This document shows, in pieces, positions 36,401 to 48,275 of a stretch of 64,000 bases of DNA. Origin of the DNA: Hymenolepis diminuta (taxonomy: Eukaryota > Platyhelminthes > Cestoda > Cyclophyllidea > Hymenolepididae). Position numbers and translations under genes: made by a program. Where the stretch lies: contig CAADRB010000019.1 of assembly GCA_900708905.1 (NCBI GenBank), positions 1,957,161-2,021,160 of the forward strand, given 5' to 3'. The first letter of the stretch is position 1; each line of letters starts with the position of its first letter. The notes under the pieces were generated by a model. The model saw nothing but the letters and a program-made list of their open reading frames with translations, was not told where the DNA came from and made no database searches.

Positions 36401-37780
36401 AGTTCCTTCTATTTATTGTCATGTTTTTGCATTACGTACAATAGCGTTCGAAATACTCTTCAAATCACTTTTTATTCAGCTGCTAAACAAAATTCTGGGG
36501 TTTTAACTACCACGTCAGAACCATTTAACCAACACTTATCATGTATTTATCAAAATGGGTTAAAATTGACCATATACTTATATTTAGTGGTTAAAATAGC
36601 CCATTTAAATAGGTTTTAGGAGATAGCCAAAACGGCTATCTGATGAAAAGGAAAATATATGGAACATATCATGACAAACTAAGAAATTTTGAAAGGTTAG
36701 TTAACAATAACGGTTTCAAAGTCTTGGTAAAAAAAGCACTTATGACGACAAAACAGTGAATTTTACAAAAGATACCTCATAATAAATACTTGTATCTTTA
36801 TTTATTACCAGGGAAACCTTCAAATTTTAGATGGAGGCTGATTTTGGACAAAGGGGTGATAGTCTGAGTCAAATTACCATGAAGTTTTGGATTCCGATAA
36901 TAATTTGTACGAAGAGCTTGTAAATCAATGACAATTAATTCCATTACAGTAGACAAATGAATTGATTAAGGTAATTCAGAATGCCACTGCAGGAGTTCTT
37001 CATTATGATCACATAATGATAGATTTGGGTGCAGGTAACGTAAAAATTTCAAAATTTTGATTGCTGAAGAGACAGGGTTTTAAAGTAAAAATACACAACT
37101 CCTGAAGGTTAAGAATATTCAGGAACTCGAGCTGTGGCTGGTTCCTCTTTGATTTTGTGCTTTAGCAATAAATGAGAAGTTAGTTTTGGTCTGGAATAGT
37201 TTCCGAGTATCTTAGAATATTACAGCACCATGTATCGGTTTCATGGAAAAAAGTATTGTTCCCGTTTATATTGAAATTTTTGTATATTTCATATTTCTAA
37301 AAGAAAATTTAAGTATTAACTAGAATAAGATTATTGGATGAGTGATAGAATTACTTTTGGAAGCATTTAGCTAAAATGAGCAGAAATATGTTGCTTTCAT
37401 TATCTCTGATTGCGTCTCATATTTTCAAAGCCACAATTATATGACCACTTTTCAAATTAACGGAATAAATATATTCATCAAGGGCTTCCATTCTGGAAGA
37501 AAGGGCTCAATTTTTGATAATTTTTTTATTGAACTGCAGTTACCTTGGTGGTTTTAAACCATTTGAAAGAGATATTTACCTATGAATCACGTATGGTTAC
37601 CTATATTTTCAATAACCTTCTAACATAACTGCTTTGACTTATGAGAACTGAAACTCTTACATTCGTTTCTTGAAAAATATTTAAATAGGAAATGAGATAA
37701 AGGGAAATATCAACATACAGAGCTCTGCTAACTTTTTTAGTTATCTCATTGCTGCTATATTAAATTTAAAATGTTATGTA
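21449..37780. other. AT-rich gene-free stretch
   Basis: About 16 kb of AT-rich sequence with scattered open frames under 80 codons, none with a recognisable domain. Slightly GC-richer patches occur at 21.5-21.8, 26.0-26.3 and 33.9-34.2 kb. The last contains a tRNA-like fragment (GATCTAGCGGTTAACTAAC near 34.0 kb) that could be a broken SINE head. I see no transposon with recognisable ends. Confidence 0.55.
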
Positions 37781-37784
37781 GATC

Positions 37785-38090
37785 ATTTACCTTCTCATTC
37801 ACTGGGAGAAAAAAGGGGTTGAAGCGGCAAGACTGACCCTTCTTGATTAAATAATACTGGCCGATAAGCACAAAACATCGTAGACAAGTATTTGCTGTAA
37901 TCCAGAAGATGAATAATGAAATTTGAATTTTGGAACGTGATCTTCCCATTTAGTAAATAGTGTAAAACCTGAATGCAAAAATCTAACAACGTAAAACTCT
38001 TTGATACCTTGACGAGACACTGTATCTTTTTCATCCTTTCTTTTATAATTATTGAACTTTTTGCTGTTCAATGTCAGTCACTTCCCATAA
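37785..38090 (-). repeat. Unclassified dispersed repeat, copy B (block 1)
   Basis: On the minus strand it aligns with block 1 of the repeat at 20126: AAGGTATCAAAGAGTTTTAC, CTATTTACTAAATGGGAAG, ATCACGTTCCAAAATTCAAA, TTTAATCAAGAAGGGTCAG. It also shares ATCACGTTCC(A/G)AAATTCAAATTTCA with the minus strand of 53400-53560. Three overlapping open frames of 64-79 codons cross it; none is recognised. Confidence 0.5.
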
Positions 38091-40651
38091 CTAAAAATTG
38101 TGATTTTTAATATTGTTGTGGATAATAATAACAATTTTAGAAAATGAAGTATTTAACAGATGTTAAGACAACATCAAGTTTTAAATCCTCATTATATTTT
38201 CATTTAAAATGACCAAGCGTGACGTCAGTCGCATATATTTAGAAAAAAATAAAAGTGAGGCAAAACTGTTAAGCTTAAACCAACGCCTAAACCTTTTTCA
38301 TTCTTCTTTTAAAGAACCCCTTCTGACTCGGTCTAATTGGTAGTTCTGTCATTTTCTTTCTACCCGACCCTCAAAGGATTTTCATCTCCAAGGCCCATCA
38401 TCATTAAAAATCGTTTGACGACCATCTTCTTGTAAATGGTGGCCTCTAATTTATTCTTCCCCTTGCAGTTCAGAAGAAAGGTAAGCAATGGTTGTGACGT
38501 TTTATAAGAACCTGAACGTACTTCGTTTTGGATTTTTAAAATGTAAATAATAGGGACGATATACACCAAATGAAAAAAACCAAGCAAAACTTTTTCTTGA
38601 CAGTGATCCAAAGAAAGGTCATTATTATTAGTAAAAGAGAAGCCACTTACAGAAAATTTGGACGAAGACGCAGTGATTATGTAAGGATTTTCTCTCATAT
38701 GTAGTGTATAATGCCTAGACCACTAGCCCACTCAGAGGTGACTCACCTGTTGAGTTTTTCCAGAAAAGTCCTTTTTCAATTTCTATAATATCCTCTTTTT
38801 CTTTCCTGATTTTAACGGACGGTTGAATAGGAGCTACGAGGGTTGAATGTTTATAATTTAGCTTTTTGAGAGCCTATTGTTCTCAGACCGATTTTTGTCA
38901 ACCCGATGACATTTTGACAAGTGGTGGAGCTAGTAATGACAAAACATCCCTTTGTTATTTTTATAATTTTATTTGCAGATGGGTGGTCAACAGAAATGTG
39001 AGGGGATTTTTTCGGGAAGCAATGAATATACGAAAATAATTGGGATTGATGTCGAAGTTATGAATGCATGAATAAACTAACTAATAAAGCATTCACAACT
39101 GATCATAATTATTCTGTTTCAGATTAGTTTAATTTAAAATATGTGCATCCTCTGTTCATAACCAAGGCCGGAAAATGGATTTTTCTCTGGAAGTTCCATT
39201 ATTAGTAAAGACTCCTTAGACAACTATTGCGTGGTTCATTTAGTTCAAACCTTCTGGATAAAATGACGTTAAACCTAGTTAATATTAGCTAGATGCTCTG
39301 CTGAAATGAAAGCGGGAATGTAGTAAACACCCTCCTTTAAACTTGCTCAATTCAGATTTTGAAATATGTGGCCATCAAGCTGCAAGGAAATTCAAATCTC
39401 CTGTCATGAAAAATAAGCGAAATCGTCCCCAACTGTCTTGACAACTATTCGCCATCAGAAGTGAACTCTTCAAGCATCCTGAATATGTTCAGGGGAAGGG
39501 AAGTAATTGCAACTTGAGTTTCAGAGATGTCTTTACCATTCAAGGAAGACATTTTCATATTTGCATTCCTCCCTATGTGGTAACTGTAATGTTTGTAGCA
39601 ATACATCTTTCTGTCCAAATCGCAGCTGCAATACGAACATTAACTGATCTTTTTTATCGTTCGATTGAACGGATCGAATACTTGATACAATTCTATAAAC
39701 TACTTCCATAATAATGAAAAAGCTTATCTGAATTCAAAATCCTCGTCCTCACATATTGAATAAAAGAAGGAATAGCACAAAATAATCGTCTTTAAACTTT
39801 AATTCAGTTGTGTGTCCAAAATTTATGAGGAATAACGATGAAAGTTAAAATTCAAAACGTCATTTGTATATCCCCAAATTCGCATATTTGTCTCTGGTCA
39901 AAAATTACCACGATTCTAACAAATCACTGAAAATATAGAGAATCGAGTTATTCGAAATATTTTGGCTTTCAAACAGGTGAGAAACCGAACGAAAAATTCA
40001 TGTGGTCCTATGATCTTTTAATATTGTAGATCGATAAAACTAAATCTAAAACTTGTAAAATGAAAGATAATTTGTTATTTTACCAGACCGATTTGCACAT
40101 TTGTTTATTTGAACATCAGTTTTACCGTTTATGTTTCAAAATTATATTTGGATTTTTTCCCGTCTTACTAAACATCGTTTGTTTTAATTAACTCTTAAGT
40201 GGTAGAACATTTTTTCTCTTCCTATAATTCGTAGTGTCTATGCAAATCGAGATTTATACCCTGAAATTGAGTTATTCTACCAATTAGAGGAAAATTCCAA
40301 CATATGCATTGTAACATAATTATGCCAACCAAATGTTTAGTCCTGGTATGTACTAAATGCATATTTTGCCGATTTCTAAAAAATATCGGATATATCCAAA
40401 AATCCTTGGGAATAGCATTTTCAATCGCATGATCTCAACACATAATTTACAGGTTGGTAGATTCTGGTGATATTAAAAGTGGACATAAATAAAATTTCAA
40501 AAAGAAGAATTGCCATTGTACAGTTAAAGCGTTGGATAGGCAGCAACACATACTCCTCAATTACATCATTTACCAAGAACTAAAAAAAGAAGAATCCAAT
40601 TATTGTGAGTTGATGTCGACACGTGGTTGCATAAATTGGTAATAAATTATA
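38091..40651. other. AT-rich gene-free stretch
   Basis: Contains a 112-codon open frame on the minus strand (38360-38698), the longest in the middle of the window. It has no recognised domain, no clear splice sites and a length within chance expectation for this composition. Confidence 0.45.
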
Positions 40652-40685
40652 TCAGATTGTAACAGAAATTCTGTCCAATTTTTAA
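40652..40685 (+). repeat. Second mariner, left terminal inverted repeat
   Basis: 34 bases, imperfect (four mismatches) reverse complement of 41870-41903. Confidence 0.8.
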
Positions 40686-41693
40686 TTTGAATTCAAGTGA
40701 AAAATTTGTCAAAAATACATTTATGTAGTGTTTAACATAGTCGTCATTTTTATTTATCACATCTTTCCACCTCGTCATAAGCTTTCTGATTCCTTCTTCA
40801 TAGAATTTAGCCAGTTTGGACTCAAAAAAAGAAACTAGCTTCATTTCAACATCTTCTCTTGAAGTAAGCCTTTGTCTCATTAAATGATTCTGTTAGCCCC
40901 TGAACAGATGAAAATTGGTTGGTGCAAGATCGGGAGAATATGGTGGGTGATGCATGACTTCCCAGTCAACTTCTTCAACTAGATTTTTGGTTGCTGTTGA
41001 AGTGTTGGGTCTGAAATTGTCATGGTATACAATCACTCCCTTTTAATTGATCAAAAAAGGCCGTTTTTCCTTTAAAACTGCTTTTAAACGAGTCAGCTGC
41101 TGACAGTAAACTTCAGACGTTAGTGTTTGATTGCCACCCATTAGTTTACAATAAACAATTCCCTTCAAACCTCACCATACACATGAAGGAATTTTTTTCG
41201 GGTGCAGTCCCGAATCGTATCGGGAATTGACTTTGAACCAATGTCATGACTTAGCCACCGTCTTTTGCGCTTGGTAAAGGATATACTTCTTGTCGCTGTC
41301 ATCTTTGATTTGGTCCAGAAAGGTGTTTACGAGAACGCAGTGAAACACAACATGTCACACGCTGTTGCTTGTTGATTTCTGACAAATCGTGTGAGAGGGG
41401 GGCATTTCCCAGTCTTTGAGACTTCGCCTTTGAGTCTTTTCACTTCCCTATATATGGTCATATGGCGGCTTACGTTGAAGGTTTTGCTCAGTTCTCTATT
41501 AGTGCAGGTTTCAATTGCTCAGAATTGAGTTTTTTGAGCATCCTGCTCTCGGTCCACCTTTCAGGATGAAGTCATCCTTTTTGAAAGGTGAAAACCCACC
41601 CCCCGCATGCCTTTTCATTCGCAACACCAGTTCCATAAGTGGGTTTGTGTGTTTTTGCTGCTGAGCTTGCCGTATTTCCTTGATGAAATTCAA
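40660..41693 (-). pseudogene. mariner transposase remnant with Asp-to-Asn change
   Basis: Read on the minus strand: an N-terminal stretch (about 41693-41511) with KDDFILKGGPRAGCSK, the counterpart of the linker before the second helix-turn-helix; a homeodomain-like RELSKTFNVS region near 41490; then broken central sequence; then VYHDNFRPN with the catalytic Asp at 41019-41021 and [18 protein letters not shown]. Exactly 34 residues after the Asp, where mariners have the third catalytic Asp, codon 40914-40916 is AAT (Asn). A final frame (40880-40647) covers the C-terminal helices. Frameshifts and stops in between mean no complete protein. Confidence 0.85.
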
Positions 41694-41869
41694 AGAGTAA
41701 AATATGCCTGATATGCTCTTTATTTGGAGAGTACATGAGGGCTAGAAATAGTTATTAATAAGGATAATTATTACACAATCTGAAAGAAGGAATAATATTT
41801 TATTGATTACCATAGATAAGCATACAATATTAACAAGCTAAATTGAAGTAATCGTGCCCTAAACACAGC

Positions 41870-41903
41870 TCAAAAATTAGACAGAACTTCTGTTACAACC
41901 TGA
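41870..41903 (-). repeat. Second mariner, right terminal inverted repeat
   Basis: Partner of 40652-40685; the mismatches are mostly A/G or C/T changes. Confidence 0.8.
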
Positions 41904-41905
41904 TA

Positions 41906-44777
41906 TTATGATATATGACAATGGAATGTTTGTATTATGTTTTCGAAAAGAATTTGTACTAATATTAACGATGCTTTTTCTTCATAGTTGCAAATATGTT
42001 CATTAATCTTATGCAAAATGTCTAGCAGACTCACCATGTGGGAGTCAGAGTGTATCTACTCTCAACTTCTAAAGTAAACATGAACATTTTTCTCTACCAG
42101 TTTTTGGGTAATGACTATAAAAATAGAAATTACGTATCAATTTCATTGATATTTTACCTATTTAATGTTTATTGCTTATCGTTCTTTAATTTTAGCTTAG
42201 GGAATATGTAAAAATGGTTTTATAATAATTTTATAACATGGTAAATGTATCTCTGCATGTCTTCTCTACTTTCTCTTGACCTTAAATGGATAAAAATTAA
42301 TCGGATTGGCGTCATCAAGCATGAAAATAAATCAACCGATTAATATAGTGGATATAACCTCACCCATGAATGTGAGAGTTAACTGAAGAGTGTACTCCTC
42401 CACTTATGAAAATTTGAACAGCTCAATGCTCCTGAATTCAATTAAAATAAGATTTTTGATGTACTTAATTTACTACCCGCTTATAGTTGACCCTCTCTTC
42501 CGTTTAAAAATTTATTGGATTTGTTCGTATTTTCTCTTTTCCAGATGCTTTCTCAAGATTAAACATGCAAAAGTTCTTTTCTATGCCATGAGTCATAATA
42601 AAGGACCAGTATTTAACAATGAAGCAAATTCTGTTAAATGCTTTTGACATAACCCATGGAACATTTTACAGATCGTAAATATCTTCAATCTTGGTATCAA
42701 GTTATAAGTTGTTCACCATTTTTACAGGTTAATGAACAATTTTGGCGGAGAACTTTTCATCTCTAGACCTAGGATTTGGTTGGTCAGATCTGTTAGATTA
42801 ACAATTGTTGCATACTTTAAAAAACAGACCAGATTAATGACTTAATCCCGACGCTGGATCATTTAATCTTTTGTGTTATAACTATTCTTGTTTAATCGAT
42901 GTTATGCATAAATTCTTCCTTAATGTAACTTGAGCAAGTTATGTTGTGATATTAAGTTTTATTAATTCATATTACGAATTTCCTACCATATTTCTTAGAT
43001 TTTATTGGTAAATCGGATTAACACAGGAGGATGTTCTCACAAACCTCTAGAAAGATCCTTTTAAATACCACATTCATCAATTAAATTAAATTTTTGAAAT
43101 TAATTCTGATTAGCTTTGAGAATGTTAACCAGCAAGAATAAATAAATAAATAAATAAACATTCATGCAATGTATCAAGGTAAAATAAAAGAGAAAAGCAG
43201 AAGAATAGTTCAAATTCTATTTTCACCCTTATAACTTCTCTGTTCCAACAAATCCTGTTTGACAGATGTTAAATTTATTCTGCCATTCCAACTAATCATT
43301 GCCAAAACTTGAACACTTTAACATGTCATTAGGGAAAATTTGTCTAGTAAACTACCCTGGTGACACTGCAATTTTTAAAACAAAGCAAATTAATACTTTG
43401 ATGTATTAATTAATACTGAATCATTATGTCACTGATGAAGTATTTTATTGATGTAGTAACTTAGTGGACTAGAACCAACTTAAGTGAATTTTTAGTTTAT
43501 TTCTCAGGTTTATATTTTATAAGAACATTTCAAAGAGCCCACTTCAAATTGTGTTATATTATAGATCTCACGTAAACATGACGCTTTTAGTTAGAAATCA
43601 ATTAACTTAAACACTAATTAATGACAGAGCTTCTAATGAATTTAAGCCAGTCACGCAATAGATGATGTTCATAATAAAAAGTTGTTTTTTTTTCAAAAAT
43701 ATAGTTGGAAAAAGTTAAAGTTGTGATTGAAGTTTCTTTTATGTTTACCCTGAAATTAAATATTGGTCATGCTCAAAGGCTTCCTTTTAAAATTGTCTTT
43801 TGATAATCGGTTTGTATCTACTTTTAGTCGTACATTTTGGGCATAAAAGTCTGTGCACCTAAGATGCTAAAACGCCTCTTTGACAAATATTAAAATTCAT
43901 ATCTAAAAACTTACCTGGCTATTAGATTTCTGTAAGGCTAATGCAAAAATTCTCTTAATTGGCAGAGAAAAGATTATTTTAAAATAAAAATTCTTCTATG
44001 AAAATCTGAAACTATCAATTTAAGTAATTAATATCTTCCATACTTTTAAGTCAAATTCGTATGAGACATTATTTGATTAAAAACAACAATAGCCTTCTGT
44101 AGAAAATAAATGAATATAAATATAATGCAACTATCCAGGTGCATGGCAGGGGAACTACATAAATTGCACACAGTAGTTAACATTATTTTTCGAATGCATA
44201 TTTATTTTGATGCATTTGATAACATTTACCCTTTTTCATGGAATATATAAAAATATTTCTTAGCAGTTCATGAAAGGAAAAAAGCACATTTTGAAGATAC
44301 CGGTTTCGAAATCATTGTTGTTGTTTTAGGATATGAGATATCTGACAGTATTTTGACCAGACGGAAATTAGATTTTCAGGTAACGAAAAATTACATTCAA
44401 TTGCATTTTACTAATTTCAAATCTCACGGACTTGTATTAGTTTGCTTTATAATAGAAGAAAGCATATATAAAATTTAGAAGGTAAAGTTATAGTGCCATT
44501 TTAATCTTCAGAGTAAAGAACGTTAGGTTATTTGCAGCTAATACGATTCATTTTAACACCGTTATGAATTTACCTATAATCTATATTCTAGCTATTATAA
44601 AATAATTTTTAGAAAAAAAGGTTTAAGAAAAACTTATTCTCGCTGAGATGTCAATGAAATATAAAGTTAATAATTATAAAGTGCGTCTATTTTGTAATTT
44701 ATACAATTAAACAATAGAAAAATATAATAGGAATATATTATAAAAGGGTAAAGCATTTTTGTTATAACGTACAAATT
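41906..44777. other. AT-rich gene-free stretch
   Basis: No gene or transposon recognised. A short AAAT tetranucleotide tandem lies at about 43137-43159. Confidence 0.55.
43137..43159. repeat. (AAAT)n microsatellite
   Basis: About six tandem copies of AATA/AAAT. Confidence 0.8.
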
Positions 44778-45008
44778 TAGAAGTTCCGGTAGTAAACTCA
44801 CAGAGCAAACCAATCTAAAAAATTCAACAATATAGCAACTGAACACAGAGACCAATATTTCACAGCAGAACACAAGGCTCGTTATGGTAGACACGCGTGT
44901 ACTAAGGAAACTCAATCTCAGACGGTATCGGCTTAAACAAATGGGCATAATTACAAAGTGTCTTTTATCATTGGGGGAATTAAGAAGGGAGTCAAATTTT
45001 TACTTACA
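44778..45008 (-). repeat. 3' LTR of the Gypsy element
   Basis: 231 bp. On the element's strand it begins TGTAAGTAAAA and ends GGAACTTCTA. Identical to 48045-48275 except at 45003 and 45007, both C here and T there. Confidence 0.9.
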
Positions 45009-45099
45009 GAACTAAAGTTAAACGCATCAAGTAATGAATGCAAAGAATAATAACGCTTATCAACAGTGGGTTCCGCCAGTCTTCGTCGGAGTTAATTTT

Positions 45100-45475
45100 G
45101 GTGATGAATCCGCGTGTTCTTACCGGTCTCAACATAGTAGATCATGTCGGTTTATGATAATCGCAGCTCTCCACTTGCGACTCGGTTGATAATCACGAGC
45201 GTAAAGTGGTGTTTTAACGGCAAAATCGCTCTTCTGACTCTAAATTCTCTTCTCCGACAGAGTTCTCTTCGACAGCATCGCTTCGCAAACCGTTCCCACA
45301 CTTCGACACATTAATACCCCGGCGGGGAATTTTTCTCATAATGCAGGATGCGGAATTGATCCGTACCTCCGCTAGAAATTATTTAATAACTCTCCCATAG
45401 TTCCTTCTCCTTTCGCTTTTTGTTTGCCTCTCTTTAGCGTAATGACGAACCATTCTCCCTCTCCATCTGACTGAG
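45100..45475 (-). pseudogene. Integrase C-terminal tail of the Gypsy element
   Basis: Shortly after the RNase H end, the sequence already matches the end of a Gypsy integrase: FVITLKRGKQKAKGEGTMGE (about 45460-45400), a broken SPAE-like segment, then YARDYQPSRKWRAAII near 45220-45160. The zinc-binding domain and the D,D part of the integrase core are absent; only about 100 bp separate RNase H from the integrase end. This is an internal deletion of roughly 0.8-1 kb by comparison with the usual layout. Confidence 0.7.
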
Positions 45476-45589
45476 GGTGGTAGGAAAGGGTTCCAAGATA
45501 GCTTGAGTGGAACTGTCGTAGGACCTAACTCCGTCAGTATGTGCTGCCCATTTCTTTCAACCTACACGAATACGACCAGTTTCTTCGTT

Positions 45590-46009
45590 TTACGTGTGCC
45601 GATTATCGATGAGGCGAGATAGACGATCAAATTGACCAAAATTCTCTGTTTTCTGATATCTAATATTGTAGTCATACTCATTAATATGAGTCCTTACCGT
45701 TGAAGATGGATTGGAGAATAAACTGGGACTCATTTTCTTGAGCCAAATACTGATAACAAAGGCTTCCGGTTTGTTAGGAGTCATTGAATTTTTTACTGCA
45801 TATATAATGGTCGATGCCTTCTTTTCAATTTTTCCGCAATTCTTCTCTGTCGGGGTTGGAACACGGGAAATATGTGTAATCACTTTTTCAGAGCCATTTG
45901 GAAATATGTGGTAGATGACTGCCCACATTCCGTAACCGGGCGCATCAGCTGCGATGACTATGGACAAACTTGGATTATAATGAGTCAGCAGCAGCTCCAA
46001 ATTCAGCAT
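45590..46009 (-). pseudogene. RNase H remnant of the Gypsy element
   Basis: A 139-codon open frame, the longest in the element. LLLTHYNPSLSIVIAADA contains the first catalytic Asp; THISRVPTPTEKN-GKIEKKA follows, with Lys where Gypsy RNase H normally has the catalytic Glu of the KE pair. It ends in FGQFDRLSRLI, the family's link to integrase. Confidence 0.85.
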
Positions 46010-46199
46010 CGACCTTAGCTTCCCGAAAGCCTCTTCGCATGCAGCTGATCATACTCACAGACTATCCTTATGCAAAATTTGGTTAAGAGGGGCACTGCGT
46101 TCGTGACAATTGCAAGAGTTTCGAAATCGGAATGACACCCGGTTGAATCAAAAATTTAATCAAGATATTTAACGGAGAAGAGGAAAAACAGCATTTATA

Positions 46200-46830
46200 A
46201 TTCCTAAGGTGGAAACCATATTTTTTGATACGGCCTTGAGGTTACTTCTCTAAATCTCCAACCACAATTATGCAGTCCAAGTTAGCTGCGGTACCCACTG
46301 GCCTCGATATCATGTTATCCATCATGCGCTGAAAAATCGCAGATGCTGTATTCATTCCAAAAGGTAGTCTTGTATGGTGGAAAAGTCCCCGATGAGTGTT
46401 GATTTCTAGATGCTCACGACTCTACTTCCACTTCTGCTTGAACGCAAACATCCGAAAGGTCCATTTTCGTGAAGTACTTTCTACCATTCATGATCGTAAA
46501 AAGTGCATCTGCATCTGGCAGCGGATATTGATTATCCTTTAAAGATGAGTTAAGTCCTGTAGAAAAATCTGCCCAGTTACGCGGTGAAACACTTGCCTTT
46601 CGCAAAACTACAATAAGGGCAGCTCATTTCAAATATGTAACAGGCTGCAATACGTCCATCTGTTCTAAATGTATCAATTCGTCCTCGACCATTTTCTTAG
46701 CTCCAATAGATATTGGTCTTTTTAGACGGGACGCACAATTTGCCTCTGGTTTTCGAAATAATCCGGCGCACCCTCCCAAGGTGGCCCCGAACACGGCTGA
46801 GAATTGCTTCATCATCTCTTTTATTCGCAT
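46200..46830 (-). pseudogene. Reverse transcriptase remnant of the Gypsy element
   Basis: Pieces in order: a helical segment ending before WADFSTGLN; LKDNQYPLPDAD; FTKMDLSD with the first catalytic Asp; TRLPFGMNTASAIFQ; then, where the YxDD box belongs, N-L-D-C at 46283-46272, followed by IIVVG. Tyr and the second Asp of the box are both lost. Stops and at least two frameshifts separate the pieces. Confidence 0.85.
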
Positions 46831-46915
46831 TTGTGGGCAAGTTAACCTTTGGATTTTCGGCTCAAAAACGTTGAACCTGTCAATTCAGTCCAACCCGAGG
46901 AGGTTGATATCAATA

Positions 46916-47122
46916 TCAGCTACGTAGCATATGGTGGAGGCGGTTTTTTCCTTTGGAGGGAGTCTCATATTTCATCGCTCCCGACAGTTGCACTGCATTA
47001 CCTGAAGCACTAGATATTTTAAAACGAATAGCATCTGGCTTGGGGCTATCAAGAGTTTTCCAAGCCTCATTTGAAACTGTGGTGATATCTGGCCCAGTGT
47101 CAACCTGCAACTCAAGAAACAT
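46916..47122 (-). pseudogene. Aspartic protease remnant of the Gypsy element
   Basis: The frame includes FLELQVDTGPDITTVS, with the DTG active-site motif of retroviral-type proteases, followed by a beta-rich stretch. It is open for 68 codons only, with gag and RT pieces in other frames on either side. Confidence 0.8.
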
Positions 47123-47167
47123 CCCATTTATGCAAAGAGTTTCATTTCAACGTCTACTTACACTAAT

Positions 47168-48003
47168 CTATATTGCCATGCGCCGTGCGATATTGATTCT
47201 GATAGAGAACTCTCTTGAAGCCAGTATATGTTCATCATTGACTAATCTGACAGAATTCTTCCTTGTGTCCATACGAATTACAATCCTGGTACCGATGCTT
47301 AAAGGAAGGACAATCTTTATACAAGTGAAAAACGCCACAAAATCTGCACCTGGTTTGTTATTAGGCTTATTGAGATACGTCTGCTGTGTCTGAGGCTGCA
47401 GGATCGGGTTATTTTTAGACGATCGGTAGATTTCAGATTTCTTGATTTGACATACCCAAGTTTCATTGTTTTCAGTCATGTTCGATTTGGTGATGAGGCC
47501 CCGAAAGTTGTATTCATTCACCAGATTTTGCAAAACAGCATCTGGATGCTTGCTTGAAGCAGACAACAATTTCAGACGAATTTCCGTATAACACACAGCA
47601 AGTGAATTAATCCTCCCTCAGTGGCCCAAACGAGAATGTGTTTCACATTCGATTCAAAATGCTCGTATACTTATGAATATCTTCACCTGCGCGTATTTCC
47701 AAATCTATTGGAAAGGGAAATACGGTCATCAAACACTTTGCACTTTTGAATGTCTCCTCAAAGTGAAATAGGTAGGAAATAGGTCAGGTAGAGAACGTTG
47801 TCATTTTTGTCAAACTTTCGGAATAGCATGTTGATTCTCCTTTTGTCCAGCAACTCTGCCATTCAATTTTCATCAATGTCCTGATTCAGAGCATATCACG
47901 TAGCAAAAGCTTCATCTGCAGGAAGTTCATAACGAAGCTCACCAACGTTCTTAACATAGTCTTTGGGATCCCTCTCAGGTTTTGGTAAATTCATTTGTTC
48001 CAT
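47168..48003 (-). pseudogene. gag remnant of the Gypsy element
   Basis: An ATG at 48003, about 40 bases inside the 5' LTR, opens MEQMNLPKPERDPKDYVKN, followed by in-frame TGA codons and frameshifts. A long open piece (47596-47168) carries the middle of gag. Around 47340-47260, in a shifted frame, is a Cys/His cluster (CRFCGVFHLYKDC followed by YQDCNSYGHKEEFC), a double zinc-knuckle-like RNA-binding region. Gag packages element RNA; this copy cannot make it. Confidence 0.8.
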
Positions 48004-48044
48004 GATGTTCCGAACGATGGCAGATCTGTTATACCTCAACAAAC

Positions 48045-48275
48045 TAGAAGTTCCGGTAGTAAACTCACAGAGCAAACCAATCTAAAAAATTCAACAATAT
48101 AGCAACTGAACACAGAGACCAATATTTCACAGCAGAACACAAGGCTCGTTATGGTAGACACGCGTGTACTAAGGAAACTCAATCTCAGACGGTATCGGCT
48201 TAAACAAATGGGCATAATTACAAAGTGTCTTTTATCATTGGGGGAATTAAGAAGGGAGTCAAATTTTTATTTATA
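48045..48275 (-). repeat. 5' LTR of the Gypsy element
   Basis: 229 of 231 positions match the other LTR. The terminal TG on the element's strand is TA here (48274 is T), so the conserved LTR start has been damaged in this copy. Confidence 0.9.

Larger units (their letters stand above)
40652..41903 (-). mobile_element. Second mariner-family transposon (dead)
   Basis: Ends are TCAGATTGTAACAGAAATTC at 40652 and, on the opposite strand from 41903, TCAGGTTGTAACAGAAGTTC. They match at 30 of 34 positions, are flanked by TA on both sides (40650-40651, 41904-41905) and give a 1252-bp element. The transposase lies on the minus strand and is fragmented. Its ends differ completely from those of the 3460 element, so it belongs to a different mariner lineage. 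It lies in an otherwise gene-free stretch. Confidence 0.88.
44778..48275 (-). mobile_element. Gypsy-family LTR retrotransposon, defective, with near-identical LTRs
   Basis: Two direct repeats of 231 bp enclose about 3.04 kb reading on the minus strand in the order gag, protease, reverse transcriptase, RNase H, integrase tail: the Ty3/Gypsy order. The LTRs differ at only two positions, yet the coding region is full of stops and frameshifts and most of the integrase is missing. The polyprotein style resembles the CsRn1-like Gypsy elements of flukes. No target-site duplication is obvious (AAATT left, GAAGA right), perhaps because of later changes at the ends. Confidence 0.9.

Noticed and set aside
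38360..38698. 112-codon minus-strand open frame
   Set aside because: Length within chance expectation for about one-third GC. No domain, no splice context, composition like the surroundings.
46953..47393. 146-codon plus-strand open frame
   Set aside because: Antisense shadow of the protease and gag remnants of the Gypsy element.
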